A stretch of DNA of 64,000 bases, from NCBI RefSeq assembly GCF_012489685.1, contig NC_080042.1, positions 32,555,158 to 32,619,157 of the forward strand. The letters are read 5' to 3'. This stretch comes from Lotus japonicus (taxonomy: Eukaryota; Streptophyta; Magnoliopsida; Fabales; Fabaceae). The translations under genes were made by a program, and so were the position numbers. The notes below the pieces were generated by a model. It ran no database searches. It saw only the letters and a list, made by a program, of their open reading frames with translations, and was not told the DNA's origin. Shown one piece after another: positions 11,119 to 22,064 of the stretch; the stretch's first letter is position 1; every line of letters starts with the position of its first letter.

Positions 11119-11605
11119 TTAGGAGTGGTGTGTAGTACTCCTATAGTCGGGATTAGGGTAGGAGTAGCGTCGTGGCTCTGATCTTCAGTTTTTCTCATTT
11201 TGGGGCAGGGTAGGTCCCCGACCTATAGTTTTTTGTGTGGTTCTCTTGACGGGAGTCACAGGGAGTTGGTCGGATTAGGAGGTCTTCGGGCTGTTTTGAG
11301 CTGACCTACTTTCTTTTGGAGGACTGTATATCAGAATACTGACCTTATATTTTGTGTTGTACATATTTGCCGTCAGGCACTACTTTCCGTCACTGGAGGT
11401 TACTCGTGACGTGGCTTACCGGTTACTGTGGGGAGTGTATATATATTGTATATTAGTCTTGTTTATCTTTCATCGATACGTCTTTAAATTCGACAAGTCT
11501 TTCATTTACTTAAAACAAATATCGAAAAAAAAATATTCACGTTTTTTTCCGCTTTTATTTTTCTTTTGGTTACTAAAGTGACACCACCGAAATCGGGGTG
11601 TTACA

Positions 11606-11818
11606 TTTGTGGTATCAGAACTTTGTTGAGTCTTTCGGGAGTCTTTGGGGAATAGATCTTCTGTGCTAGGTTGTGTGACTCTGCAAAGAGTGAAAATTGA
11701 TTGTCTGCAAGCGATTTTTCGCTTAGAATTGATTGAAGTTATTGCTTAATCATATTGTATAGTTATGTTAGATGCTATCTTATGATGAGTACTAACTGTT
11801 TGTTTGACTTAACAGAAC
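11606..11818 (+). promoter_or_regulatory. Primer binding site and leader of chromovirus copy 1
   Basis: TGGTATCAGAA (11610-11620), four bases inside the LTR end, fits the initiator tRNA-Met primer site. About 200 bp of leader then precede the gag ATG at 11819, which sits in ACAGAACATGG. The same arrangement occurs at 27981-28189. Confidence 0.8.
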
Positions 11819-13378
11819 ATGGTGAACACTAACCAACTAGCGGAGATGATGGCCACTATGGCCCAATTTGTGACTGCCCAGGCAAATGAAAATGCTTTGA
11901 GACGTGCGGCTGAGGAAGCACGTGATCAGCATCAGCGTCAGAGGGAAATAACTCTGGATCAGAATAAGGGACTAAATGATTTCAGGAGACAAGATCCACC
12001 AAAGTTCTCGGGTGGTACTGACCCTGACAAAGCGGATCTCTGGATCCAGGAAATTGAGAAGATATTCGGTGTTTTGCAAACTGCTGAAGGTGCCAAGGTT
12101 GGCATGGCTACTTATCTGCTGCTGGGTGATGCTGAGTACTGGTGGAGAGGCGCCAGGGGAATTATGGAAGCCAACAATGAAGAAATCAACTGGAATTCTT
12201 TCCGAACTGCATTTCTGGTGAATTATTTTCCAACTAGTGCTCCGGATGAGCGAGAGGCACAGTTCCTGACACTTCGCCAAGGGAGCATGTCTGTACCTGA
12301 ATTTGCTGCTAAGTTGGAGTCCTTGGCTAAGCATTTCCAATTTTTCCATGATCATGTGGATGAACACTACATGTGTAAGCGTTTTGTCAATGGACTGAGG
12401 CCGGATATTGAAGATTCTGTGAGGCCACTGGGAATCATGCGTTTTCAGTCGCTTGTTGAGAAAGCTACAGAAGTTGAATTGATGAAGAATAAGAGGTTGA
12501 ACCGTGCTGGAGTTGGAGGACCGGTGAGATCGGGTTCTCAAAATTACCAAGGAAAAGGGAGATTTCAGAACAAGAAACCATATCAAAGTCCTGCTGGAAG
12601 AGGGTTTACCTCAGGATCTTACAGACCTATGGCTGGTACTGCTGGTGGTTCTGGAGATCAGGCTGTGAACAGAAATGTGAACTGTTTCAAGTGCGGAAAG
12701 CTGGGGCACTATGCTAATGCGTGTACAGACGCGAGGCCTAAGTGCTTTAACTGTGACAAGTTTGGGCACACTGCTAGTCAGTGTAGGGCACCCAAGACTG
12801 AACCGTCTGTCAACACTGCTAGAGGGAAGCGTCCTGCTGCCAAAGCAAAAGTTTACACCATGGATGGTGAAGAGGCTGAAGGAGTTGATGGTCTGATCAG
12901 AGGGAATTGCGAGATTGACGGTAATCTCCTAACTGTACTTTTCGATTCCGGTGCAACGCATTCGTTTATTTCTAGGGAGTGCGTGACCAGACTGAAACTG
13001 CCTGTTACTGCTTTGAGCTTTGATCTTATAGTCACTACACCTGCTAAGACCCTACTTGCTAATGCTGCATGCATGTACTGTCCGGTGACATATATAGATA
13101 GAGTCTTTTATGCTAACCTAGTATGCATAACTCTCAAGAACTTAGATTTTATCCTAGGGATGGATTGGTTATCTCACTATCATTGTCTTTTGGACTGCAA
13201 CCGAAAGAGAGTGGTTTTTCCTGACTCGGATCTTTTCGAGTATCTATCGGCGAACCATATTAGCGTTTCTTTGAACGAGGGATCTCAGGAGTATTCTTCA
13301 TTGCTGAACCTAGAGGGTAAAGGAAACCCGAATGTGGATGGTATTCCAATTGTGAGACTTCACAGATGTATTTCCTGA
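11819..13378 (+). pseudogene. gag: Chromovirus gag-protease, copy 1
   Basis: This 519-codon frame encodes Gag and the aspartic protease. Residues of roughly 60-230 form the Retrotrans_gag domain (FSGGTDPDKADLWIQEIEKI, AEYWWRGA, FLVNYFP). Two zinc knuckles of C-x2-C-x4-H-x4-C follow (from about residues 289 and 309). The protease has its catalytic DSGATHS at 376-382 and ILGMDWL further on. The frame ends early at 13376-13378. The sequence needed for reverse transcriptase continues directly in another frame, so a short indel near 13350 breaks the polyprotein. Copy 2 (28190-29749) has the same protein and the same break. Confidence 0.9.
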
Positions 13379-16208
13379 TGATGTACCTGGATTGCCGCTT
13401 GTACGCGACATCGAATTTGCTATTGACATCGTACCAGGAACAGGGCCAATTTCGATTGCACCATATCGTATGGCACCTGCAGAGTTAGTGGAATTAAAGT
13501 CTCAGATCGAAGATCTTTTGTCTAAAGGATTTATTCGTCCAAGTGTTTCGCCCTAGGGAGCGCCAGTTTTATTGGTGAAGAAGAAGGATGGAAGATCTAG
13601 ATTGTGTGTTGATTACCGACAACTTAACAAAGCAACCGTCAAGAATAGGTATCCGTTGCCTAGAATTGATGATTTGATGGATCAACTTCGAGGAGCTGCT
13701 GTATTTTCAAAGATAGACCTGAAGACTGAGGATATACAGAAGACTGCATTCAGAACTCGCTATGGACACTATGAGTATTTGGTGATGCCATTTGGAGTGA
13801 CAAATGCACCTGCTATTTTTATGGACTACATGAACAGGACTTTCCATGAATTCTTAGATCGATTCGTCGTAGTGTTTATCGACGACATTCTGATTTACTC
13901 AAAGGATGCTAAGGACCATGAGGAACACCTGCGCCAAGTTCTGCAAGTGCTGAGGGAGAAGAAGCTGTACACTAACCCTTCCAAGTGTGAATTTTGGCTT
14001 GAAGAAGTGAAATTCTTAGGTCATGTAATCTCTAAGGAAGGTATAGTTGTGGATCCAGCAAAGGTAGAGACAGTATTGGCTTGGGAACAGCCAAAGACTG
14101 TGACGGAAATCAGGAGTTTTGTTGGTTTGGCGGGATACTATCGTCGTTTCATCGAGAACTTTGCCAAGATTGTTGGACCTTTGACTCAACTTACGAGGAA
14201 GGATCAACCTTTTGCATGGACCGAAGCTTGTGAAACAAGTTTTCAGACGATGAAGGAACGTTTGACAACGTCACCTGTACTAGTTCTGCCATAACCAGAG
14301 GAACCGTATGAGGTTTATTGTGATGCTTCGCATCAAGGTTTGGGATGTGTGCTGATGCAACATCGGAAATTTGTAGCTTATGCTTCTCGACAATTGAAGA
14401 CTCACGAGAAGAATTATCCAACCCATGACCTAGAGTTAGATGCGATCATATTTGCACTGAAAATCTGGAGACATTACTTATATGGATGCACTTTCACTAT
14501 ATTCAGTGATCATAAGAGTTTGAAATATCTGTTTGACCAGAAGGAGCTGAACATGAGACAGTGAAGATGGATGAAATTCATCAAGGATTATGAATTTACT
14601 CTACAATATCATCCTGGAAAGGCTAATGTTGTTGTCGATGCCTTGAGTAGGAAGATGCATATCTCGTCAATGATGATTAAAGAGCTGCAATTGCTGGAGC
14701 AATTCAGAGATTTGTGCTTAGACGTGAGATCATCCGAGGGAAAAATGAAGTTCGGTATGATCAGGATCGCAAATGGATTGATGGAAGAAATCCGAGACCA
14801 ACAGTTACAAGATGAATTTCTACTCGGGAAGAGGAACTTGGTAATTCAGGGTAAGGACCCAGAATTCAAGGTAGGAAATGACAATATCCTGCGGTGTAAG
14901 GATAGAGTTTGCGTACCTAACAACCCTGATTTGAGGAGGTTGATTATGGACAAAGGTCACAAGAGCAAGTTGAGCATTCATCCTGGAATGAAAAAGATGT
15001 ACCAAGACTTGAAGATGAATTTTTGGTGGCCAGGAATGAAGAGGCAAGTGGCCGAGTATGTAGCTGCGTGTTTAACATGTCAGAAAGCGAAAGTGGAACA
15101 TCAGAAACCTTCGGGTATGTTACAAAGTTTGGATGTACCAGAATGGAAATGGGACAACATATCGATGGATTTTATCGTAGCTTTGCCAAGAACTCAGAAA
15201 GGATATGATTCGATTTGGGTAGTAGTGGATCGATTAACCAAGTCGGCTCATTTTATACCTGTGAGAACTACCTACAATGTGGAGAAACTGTCGGAGATTT
15301 ACATAGCTGAGATCGTACGCCTTCATGGGGTACCGACTAGTATTGTTTCTGACCGAGACCCAAAATTTACTTCACATTTTTGGGGAGCTCTTCAGGAGGC
15401 ATTGGGAACAAGGTTGAGATTGAGTTCTGCTTACCACCCACAGACTGATGGACAGACTGAGAGAACTATCCAATCATTGGAGGATTTGCTACGAGCTTGC
15501 GTGTTAGACAACAAAGGTAGTTGGGATAATCTATTGCCATTGATTGAGTTCACTTACAACAACAGTTTTCATACGAGCATAGGTATGGCACCGTATGAAG
15601 CGTTGTATGGCCGCAAGTGTCGAACACCATTGTGTTGGTATCAAGATGGGGAGAATTTGTTAGTTGGACCAGAACTTCTGCAACAGACAACAGAGAAGAT
15701 TAAACAGATCAGAGAGAAAATGAAGACTTCTCAAAGTAGACAGAAAAGTTATGCCGATCAGAGGCGAAGACCTCTAGAATTTGAAGAAGGAGATCATGTA
15801 TTTCTGCGAGTTACACGGACTACAGGGGTTGGACGAGCGATTAAGTAGAAGAAACTTACGCCAAAGTTTATTGGACCTTACCAGATTACTCGTCGTATAG
15901 GACCAGTTGCTTATTAGATTGCACTACCACCATTTCTATCCAACATTCACGATGTGTTTCATGTGTCGCAACTGAGGAAGTATATTGCGGATCCGATGCA
16001 TGTTATCGAACTTGATGACCTCGAGTTGAAGGATGACTTGTCGTTCGAGACGCCGCCAATTAGCATTGGTGACACAAGGAATAAACAGTTGAGGGGAAAA
16101 AAGATTGTGTTGGTGAAAGTTAGATGGAACAAGGACACTGGTGATGCAACATGGGAGCTGAAGGAAAAGATTAAGGAACAGTATCCGGAACGTTTTGCTG
16201 AACCTTAA
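13379..16208 (+). pseudogene. pol: Chromovirus pol (RT, RNase H, integrase, chromodomain), copy 1
   Basis: The region encodes reverse transcriptase (active site [11 protein letters not shown] near 13870), RNase H ([15 protein letters not shown] near 14315), an integrase with a zinc-binding region (about 14960-15100) and catalytic core (MDFIVALP, VSDRDPKFTSHFW, YHPQTDGQTERT), and a C-terminal chromodomain-like segment (VKVRWNKDTGDATWELKEK, about 16115-16176). It is dead. Stops lie at 13554 (TAG, only in this copy), 14292 (TAA, only in this copy), after MRQ at about 14562 (TGA, both copies), 15846 (TAG, both) and about 15916 (TAG, both). Part of the RT between KIDLK and TEDIQKT, usually about nine to eleven residues longer, is missing in both copies. 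Confidence 0.9.
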
Positions 16209-16245
16209 GTTTCGAGGACGAAACTTTCTTTTTGGAGGGTAGTAA
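16209..16245 (+). promoter_or_regulatory. Polypurine tract region of chromovirus copy 1
   Basis: After the pol stop comes TTTCGAGGACGAAAC and then TTTTTGGAGGGTAGTAA directly before the LTR start TGTGAGACCC (16246). The purine-rich GGAGGGTAG is the likely plus-strand primer. The same stretch occurs before 32617 and, with one change, before 39150. Confidence 0.7.
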
Positions 16246-16952
16246 TGTGAGACCCAAGTTTTTAAGTTTGGAATAAATCGAATAAAATTCCTTTTCACGA
16301 TTAATTTAATGTAACGTGAAAGGAAAACCTGAACAAGTGTTTATTGAATGGGATAAATTTTTGAAGGAGAAAGTTCAGGAAAAAGCTAAGGATTGTAACA
16401 AAGTCGATAAAAGTTATAGCACGATTAGTACTCGCTTAAACCTAGGACAAGAACCTTAGGGAAAGATTAATTCCACCCTTGGAACACTATGGGAATAAAT
16501 TCCAAAGATCTTCAAGAGGAATATAAGACTTTCTCTTATTCCTTTCCATAACAAGCGTTTCGATACGAAACCCTGGAATGTACGAACGCCAAATTCCAAT
16601 ACTCGGAAGTTTGCCGAAACCGAAACCCTGGTAGTTCAGAAACCCTAAAATCAACGGACGATGAAGACTTTTTCTATTCGGAGATTCAAACGAAGATTCC
16701 ACACACATGTGCCCTTTTCTCTTGATGTTCTGAATCTTTCTTCAGAACAAAGTTTTCTCATCCGACATCAACTGCAAAAAGTAGTTTTTCGGGTAAACCG
16801 ATTTACACCGACTTTTGATCGTTTGATTAAATTCCAAGAAACCTGTTTTGAGTTCTGGAATTCTGTCGCCAAAACCTATCTTAGAATTCTTCGAGGATTA
16901 CGCAGGAAAAATCGGAATCGCGGAATTGTCATTTTTCCAAATTTTCCAAAAA

Positions 16953-16962
16953 CTATAAATAG
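16953..16962 (+). promoter_or_regulatory. TATA box of the chromovirus LTR
   Basis: CTATAAATAG lies about 0.7 kb into the LTR. The same box is at 33324-33333, a mutated CTATGAATAG at 2986-2995, and TCTATATATA at 4891-4900 in the diverged solo LTR. If it is used, U3 is about 0.7 kb and the transcribed leader part of the LTR about 3.3 kb. Confidence 0.6.
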
Positions 16963-16969
16963 CGGGAAA

Positions 16970-19450
16970 ATGAAAAAAATTTCAAAAAACTTACCCATTT
17001 CTTCCCTTGAACCCGCGAGCTTCCAAGAGAGGAGGAGGATTTTGATTTTCGCCAATTCTTGCCCGTTTGCTGCTCCGATCGTTGCTAATCGAAGACTTCG
17101 AGGTAGGATTACCATATCTCTCTTCTGATCGTCGTTTCTGTCGACTTCTTCTATGTCTTTCTGTGCTCAAAGTTTTGAGCTTTTTGTAAAACTTTCCAAA
17201 TAAGCTGATTTAAGTGTCTAAACTTATTCCCTGCATGCTTCTGAGCGTGTTTAGCGGATTACATTTTGCCGAATGTCGCCGAAATGCCGCGGGAGCCATT
17301 TCTGGGTAAAGTTTCGTTCTTTACGTTAAAAATTCACGACTTAGCTTAGTGCTAGTAGGATTAGTTGTCATAAACGTCGTTGTTGACGTCCCCATCCAAT
17401 TTGTTTTCCGAAAATCCAGTTTTGAAATTCTGAGCTGAAAATAATGACCAAAATACCCCTGCGACAATTTTTGATCCGAAAATTTTTCTTAGCTTAGAAC
17501 CGTCTTAGTTACGGCTAATGATAACCTAGGAACCAAGTTTGATCGAAGAAAAATCGACCCACCTATTTATGAAAAGTGGCCGAGAGCTCCATCAAGGGGG
17601 GAGGAAATTTCGTTTTTCGAAAACTTGTCTTAACGCGTTAGATTGTCGTACTTCGGAGTTTGTAATGTTTCGTGTAATCCTAGTGCGTAGTGTTTGCTGA
17701 GTTTCTGACTCATTGTGCTTGATTTCTGTGAATTTGTCCTAAGGTTCGTTTGAAGAACTTTGTGAAGTTCAAGAGGAGGATTGTGAAGGAAACTTGGAAG
17801 AACACCCTGGAAAACCAACAGGTGAGGGCTACTCACTGAATAGTAGATAATGATTTTGGTGTCGACGAATTCGACTTGATTTACTGTTTATGCACTTGAT
17901 TGTGTTTGACTGGGAAAAACGTTTTCTGAGGCTACGGCTGACAATTGATAATCTTTTATTGCTTGATTGTTGTTGAGGTTGATTCACATGCTAAATGCAA
18001 CCTGGTTAATCTAGGATGTGTGATATTTTCCCTATATGCTAAGTGCTAAATGGTTACTCCTCAATGTGTTGATATATGTGCCATGACTGTTGGATTGTAC
18101 TGTTTTGAATATGCAAGTACACATATATTTGTTATTCGGCAGAGTGAGGATAACGGGATGTTATGCCAGACTTTATTGTGAGTTTTTGAGGAAGTTTGAT
18201 GGGACGGACCGAGGTTCGGACCCTTGATATTGTTTTGATGGATCGAGACCTTCTCTGGGAATTATTTGGGATCATGGGATCTTTTGAAACTTATAAGATT
18301 TGAGATAAAACTAAATGGGAGCTATTTCACAAGGAAAATTCATAAGACATTAAACAACCTCTAAACCTTTGATTAATGATTACAAATTCAATTAAGAGCT
18401 TAAGACATGAATATTAGTTTTTGGAAAATGAGAAGTGTCGCCGAGTCCAAGTTTGGGGAAACTTGATGAGTTTCCGAGTATGTTGATACTCTTTGCTCGA
18501 GAAGCAGTTTTGTGGTTCGACTATCTCAAGGATAAGTCAGGAAAATTAATAAGTTTATGAGTATGTTGATGCTCTTTCGCTCGATGAGCTGATTTGTTAT
18601 TGGGCTATCTTGAAGATAAGCCGGGAAACGGGTAGTTTCCCAGTACATTAGTACTTTTTGCTCGCTGAGCAGTTTTTGACCATCGGATGGAGATGAGTCG
18701 GATGATTCGAGAAATCATCATGAGATATTTTTATAATTAATTGTCTTTTGTCGCAGAATCGACATTTACCTTAGGGTATTCTTTTTAGAGACAATTAGTT
18801 AGCTAGAACACGTGACGACGTGACGAGTGAGGTCGGAGACGTTGTTTGGCTAACCACTTGCATTCATGCACTCATTGAGGTTAATACACGGTGGGATGCC
18901 GGACCTCGTTGGATTTCAAAAATGGTCATAAGACCCGGATTTCCATGTAAGAACACTGCGGTGATTCTTGGTAGCAGACGGAAATGGCAGGCCTGCGGGT
19001 TTACTGCTGATCTGACTACACTTTGTTTGGTATAAGAGACACCCGAGCAGAAATGGTCCCACCGTGGCTGGTGTTAGGGCTGACTCGTTGGTGCCCATCC
19101 CTCCGGAATGAATCTTGTTCCTTTGCATATGCATTTCATGCACCATTCATGTTGATTTAGTTATTGGATGTGTTTGCTACTTGTTATTGTTGTTTTGAGA
19201 CATGTTAATTGCTTGCAACCGTTATTTATTTATTTGGCAGGATATACAGTTTATAATGTTGTTATTCATAATTAAGCCTATGTGGCTACTACTTAATTTT
19301 TGCCTATTTGCTGTACTATTATGTAATTCTTTGAGTTGACCCTTGCGCGTGCTACCTGTGTATGGGGGGCTATGTATGCTCTTTTTGTCAGATGATGTCG
19401 ATGTCCGACTGGTTCGAGATGGTCGTCCCTACGGGGGGGACCAGATTTGA
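16970..19450 (+). CDS. Spliced LTR leader small protein, copy in the middle LTR (predicted 89 aa)
   Basis: Predicted exons are 16970-17102 (133 nt), 17744-17821 (78 nt) and 19392-19450 (59 nt, stop TGA). Splice sites are CGAG|GTAGGA, CCTAAG|G, ACAG|GTGAGG and TTTTGTCAG|A, and both introns (641 and 1570 nt) are phase 1. The peptide starts MKKISKNLPISSLEPASF, has an acidic middle with SFEELCEVQEED and ends in a short DVDVRLVRDGRPYGG-type tail. The diverged LTR at 4187-8064 has the same exon lengths (133 and 78), the same phases and an alignable peptide. The third family keeps the 78-nt exon (41454-41531). This pattern is what selection on a protein would leave. Function is unknown. The ATG sits only about 10 bp behind the TATA box, so translation from it would need a start of transcription further upstream. 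Confidence 0.5.
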
Positions 19451-19844
19451 GTTGCTTGATACCGACACCCCGGGCTCTTGGGTGGTCGACCCCGCAGGTC
19501 ACCGAGCCATTTACACGGGGCGAATAATGGAGGACCACGTGGACCGAATGGAGAACCTGACGCAAGGAGTCTTGAGACGCCACACGGTTAGCTTCAACCT
19601 ACCACCAGGCGTGCATTGTGGCCCTGGAGTTGTGGTACCGCCACCTTCATCTGAGGACGAGGAGGACCCTTCAGAGGAGTTGCCTGTAGGAGGTGCTTCA
19701 TCTGAGTCTAGCTCACCCACCGTCGCGGCTGCTGCTGGCTTGGGTTCGGGTACAGTACCCGTGGGACCCACTGCGAGGACCGATGCCGTCATTGACGTGA
19801 TTGTCTTGGATTTAGATTCAGACGACGATCATGGTGACGCGTAG
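19392..19844 (+). CDS. Second LTR reading frame with acidic SUMO-interaction-like C-terminus (151 aa)
   Basis: The ATG is the first codon after the 3' splice site TTTTTGTCAG|ATG. This frame overlaps, in another phase, the last exon of the leader protein. The predicted protein has MSDWFEMVVPTGGTRFEL near the start, a proline-, serine- and glutamate-rich middle (PPPSSEDEEDPSEELP), and the tail VIDVIVLDLDSDDDHGDA. A hydrophobic V-I-V-L core followed by aspartate and serine is the usual form of a SUMO-interaction motif. The diverged solo LTR preserves PSGGTRVEM and VVLDSDSGDDH in the same relative frame (about 7460-7580), but with a stop between them. I do not know a family for it. It could be an incidental open frame. 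Confidence 0.35.
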   Translation: MMSMSDWFEMVVPTGGTRFELLDTDTPGSWVVDPAGHRAIYTGRIMEDHVDRMENLTQGVLRRHTVSFNLPPGVHCGPGVVVPPPSSEDEEDPSEELPVGGASSESSSPTVAAAAGLGSGTVPVGPTARTDAVIDVIVLDLDSDDDHGDA

Positions 19845-20792
19845 TTGGGAGTGGTGTGTAGTACTCCTATAGTCGGGATTAGGGTAGGAGTAGCGTCGTG
19901 GCTCTGATCTTCAGTTTTTCTCATTTTGGGGCAGGGTAGGTCCCCGACCTATAGCTTTTTGTGTGGTTCTCTTGACGGGAGTCACAGGGAGTTGGTCGGA
20001 TTAGGAGGTCTTCGGGCTGTTTTGAGCTGACCTACTTTCTTTTGGAGGACTGTATATCAGAATACTTAGCACAAGTCTCTTGCACCCCCTTTTCAAACTC
20101 TTCTTTTCTTTTTTTCCAACTCCAACTTTTGTTTAGGAGTTTTTTTTCTTTCTTTTTTTTTACTGTTTTTTTTTCTTGGGGCAAGAGACTATCTCTCATT
20201 TTTCCAGCTCCATACAACACAACAAGGACCATCACTCCCCCAATATTCCAACCAAACATCCGTCCCAAACTTTTGGCTACAAAAAGATTCTCCAATTAAG
20301 CTCAAATGGGGCAACTAAAGGTAATGTTCAACCACAAACTCAGAATCTCAAGAAATCCTATAAGTCTCAAGAATAAAACAGAAATCACTAAGCATGCTAT
20401 GAGTGAAATTAACGCAGAACCAAGAATTGCAAATGAGTCAGGATCCTCCAGGGAATTTTTATGGTAAAGGGTCAAAGATAGACCCTTAATGGACTCACCT
20501 CGACTCCCTTCTCAAGACACACTCGGAAGACCGAAGTCTCCTCCTCTCTTCCCCAACATGCAATCACTCATCCCCGAAACAACAACAAGTATTCACAAAA
20601 GCATTTTCAAAAACAGCACTAGTAGGGAAGCAAATCTATAGCTAAAAGCATGTGAGTATAGGGAAGTAAAGACCCCAAAATAAAAACAAAACCAGCTAAG
20701 ACAATGCATGATCAAAAGAAAACAAAAACTACAACTTGAAAATATGCTAAAAATGCATGACCTAAACTAAGAGTGGAGATACCTCAACATAG

Positions 20793-22064
20793 TCACTCCA
20801 TGGGGTCATGGTCACCCCTTCCATCGCCATAATCCGGATGAACACCGGCATCATGCATCAAGCTCAAGTCTATCATCCCCTGCTCCAAGGTATTAAAATC
20901 CAAGGGCCCATTATACCTGGGGTCTGATGTGCTACCTCCCCTCCAATGGAGGTCAAGATCCCTATGTAGGCGATCTTGCCTCAAAAACATCTGCCCGAAA
21001 GCGGCCTCCATCCAAGCAGGAGAATGGTCAGCACGTGGTGGAGTAACCACCTCATTCACCACCTCAACATTTTCTTCTTCCTCCTCTTCTTCTTCCTCTT
21101 CCTCTTCTTCTTCTTCCTCCGCTGGCTCCTCAGGATCCTCTTCCTCTTCCTCCTCTTGAGGCATCCTTGCCGTCGATTCCTTATAAAGTTGAGCGATCCT
21201 CTCCTTACTGAGCAGAGGTGCCACAGGCAACCTCTTCTCAATAACATGGACTGGCCTCCTAGCTCTGTCCCTCACCGCATGAATCAAAGAGCAAATCAAG
21301 TGAGGAAAGATGGGCCGATGTTTGTCTTTACTCCTGTTGTAAAGGGAATAAATCCGACCAGAAATGATGGTGGCCACATCCATAGGATCACCTCTCACGA
21401 TGCAATAGATAGCAACCAATGTAACCTCTCTAACTTCAGACTTGTTAGAGCTAGGAATGAGGGAATCCTGCAAAAATTCAGCCCAAACTCTAGCCAGCGG
21501 CGTCATATCCTTCCTTCTCTAAAAAATGATTTCATCTTCAACTGCTTCCCAGTCCCGCCCAGGCCTAACAATCAATGCCTTCATGTCTTCCAAGATCTCC
21601 GGTGACTTCTCCTCTAAGAGCTCATGATAAGTGGCCTTCTCGGGGAAAAGCTCCTTCTCTTGGTCCTCCGTGAGGAGACCAAGATGCCTGCGAATGACTG
21701 CTGGATTGTAATCAATCACATCTCCCCTGAACCAGGATGAGTTCACCGGTGGCCTGGACCTGTCCTCTTGATTGTCACAGTAGGTGTTCGCGTAGAACTC
21801 CCTAACCATGACCTCACAAGCGAACGGAATGGGGTTGACCCAATTCTTCCACCTCCTAATCTCCATGGCATCTTGCATGCCCAAGAGGTCTCTCCTTCCC
21901 TCCTGATACAAAACTCCCCGCTCCTTCACACACTCCTTGTGTGCTAGGTGAGCTCGGTAAAACTCCTCCTTAATCGCTGATAGGAAGCGGGAGCGATCAA
22001 AACTCCGGGAGGTGGAGGAAGAAGTTGCAGCTCTTGTGTTGGTTCTTGCTCTTTTTACAGGCAT
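20793..22064 (-). pseudogene. Env-like gene of the Athila-type element (putative plant transposon protein domain)
   Basis: The start is the ATG at 22064, directly behind the splice acceptor TTTGCAG. The first 181 codons or so read MPVKRARTNTRAATSSSTSR, EEFYRAHLAH, VMVREFYANTY and RGDVIDYNPAVIRRHLGL. A single TAG at 21519-21521 interrupts the frame, which then continues in phase with LTPLARVWAEFL-like sequence, VTLVAIYCIVRGDPMDV and IFPHLICSLI. These are hallmarks of the plant domain PF20167 (Transposase_32/putative plant transposon protein), which sits in the env position of many Athila elements. The C-terminus has a long glutamate run (21062-21158). No signal peptide or clear transmembrane segment is visible. 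The biochemical role of the family is not known. Confidence 0.75.

Larger units (their letters stand above)
2301..11605 (+). repeat. 5' LTR of the chromovirus array, carrying two nested solo LTRs
   Basis: After removing the insert at 4187-8064 plus its 7-bp repeat, and the insert at 9404-10735 plus its 5-bp repeat, about 4083 bp remain. This agrees with the 4087-bp 3' LTR at 32617-36703. This copy is more worn than the two others. The TATA box reads CTATGAATAG (2986-2995) instead of CTATAAATAG. A block near 2746 is replaced. The A-run after the leader ATG at 3003 is one base shorter. The primer site TGGTATCAGAA starts four bases after the end, at 11610. Confidence 0.9.
16246..20068 (+). repeat. 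Middle LTR of the chromovirus array, left part (truncated)
   Basis: It is near-identical to 32617-36439 (offset 16,371) and stops at GAATACTTA, where the sequence switches to the interior of the Athila-like element. The remaining 264 bp of this LTR are not here. The right-hand remainder of an LTR appears at 27107-27976 and overlaps this part by about 600 bp. The two pieces therefore cannot be one LTR interrupted by a simple insertion. Confidence 0.9.

Noticed and set aside
11972..12586. 204-codon minus-strand frame opposite gag (also at 28343-28957)
   Set aside because: Antisense shadow of a well-supported gag gene; no domain.
20929..21159. Serine/phenylalanine-rich plus-strand frames at 20929-21605
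   Set aside because: Antisense translation of the glutamate-coding trinucleotide repeat of the env-like gene.
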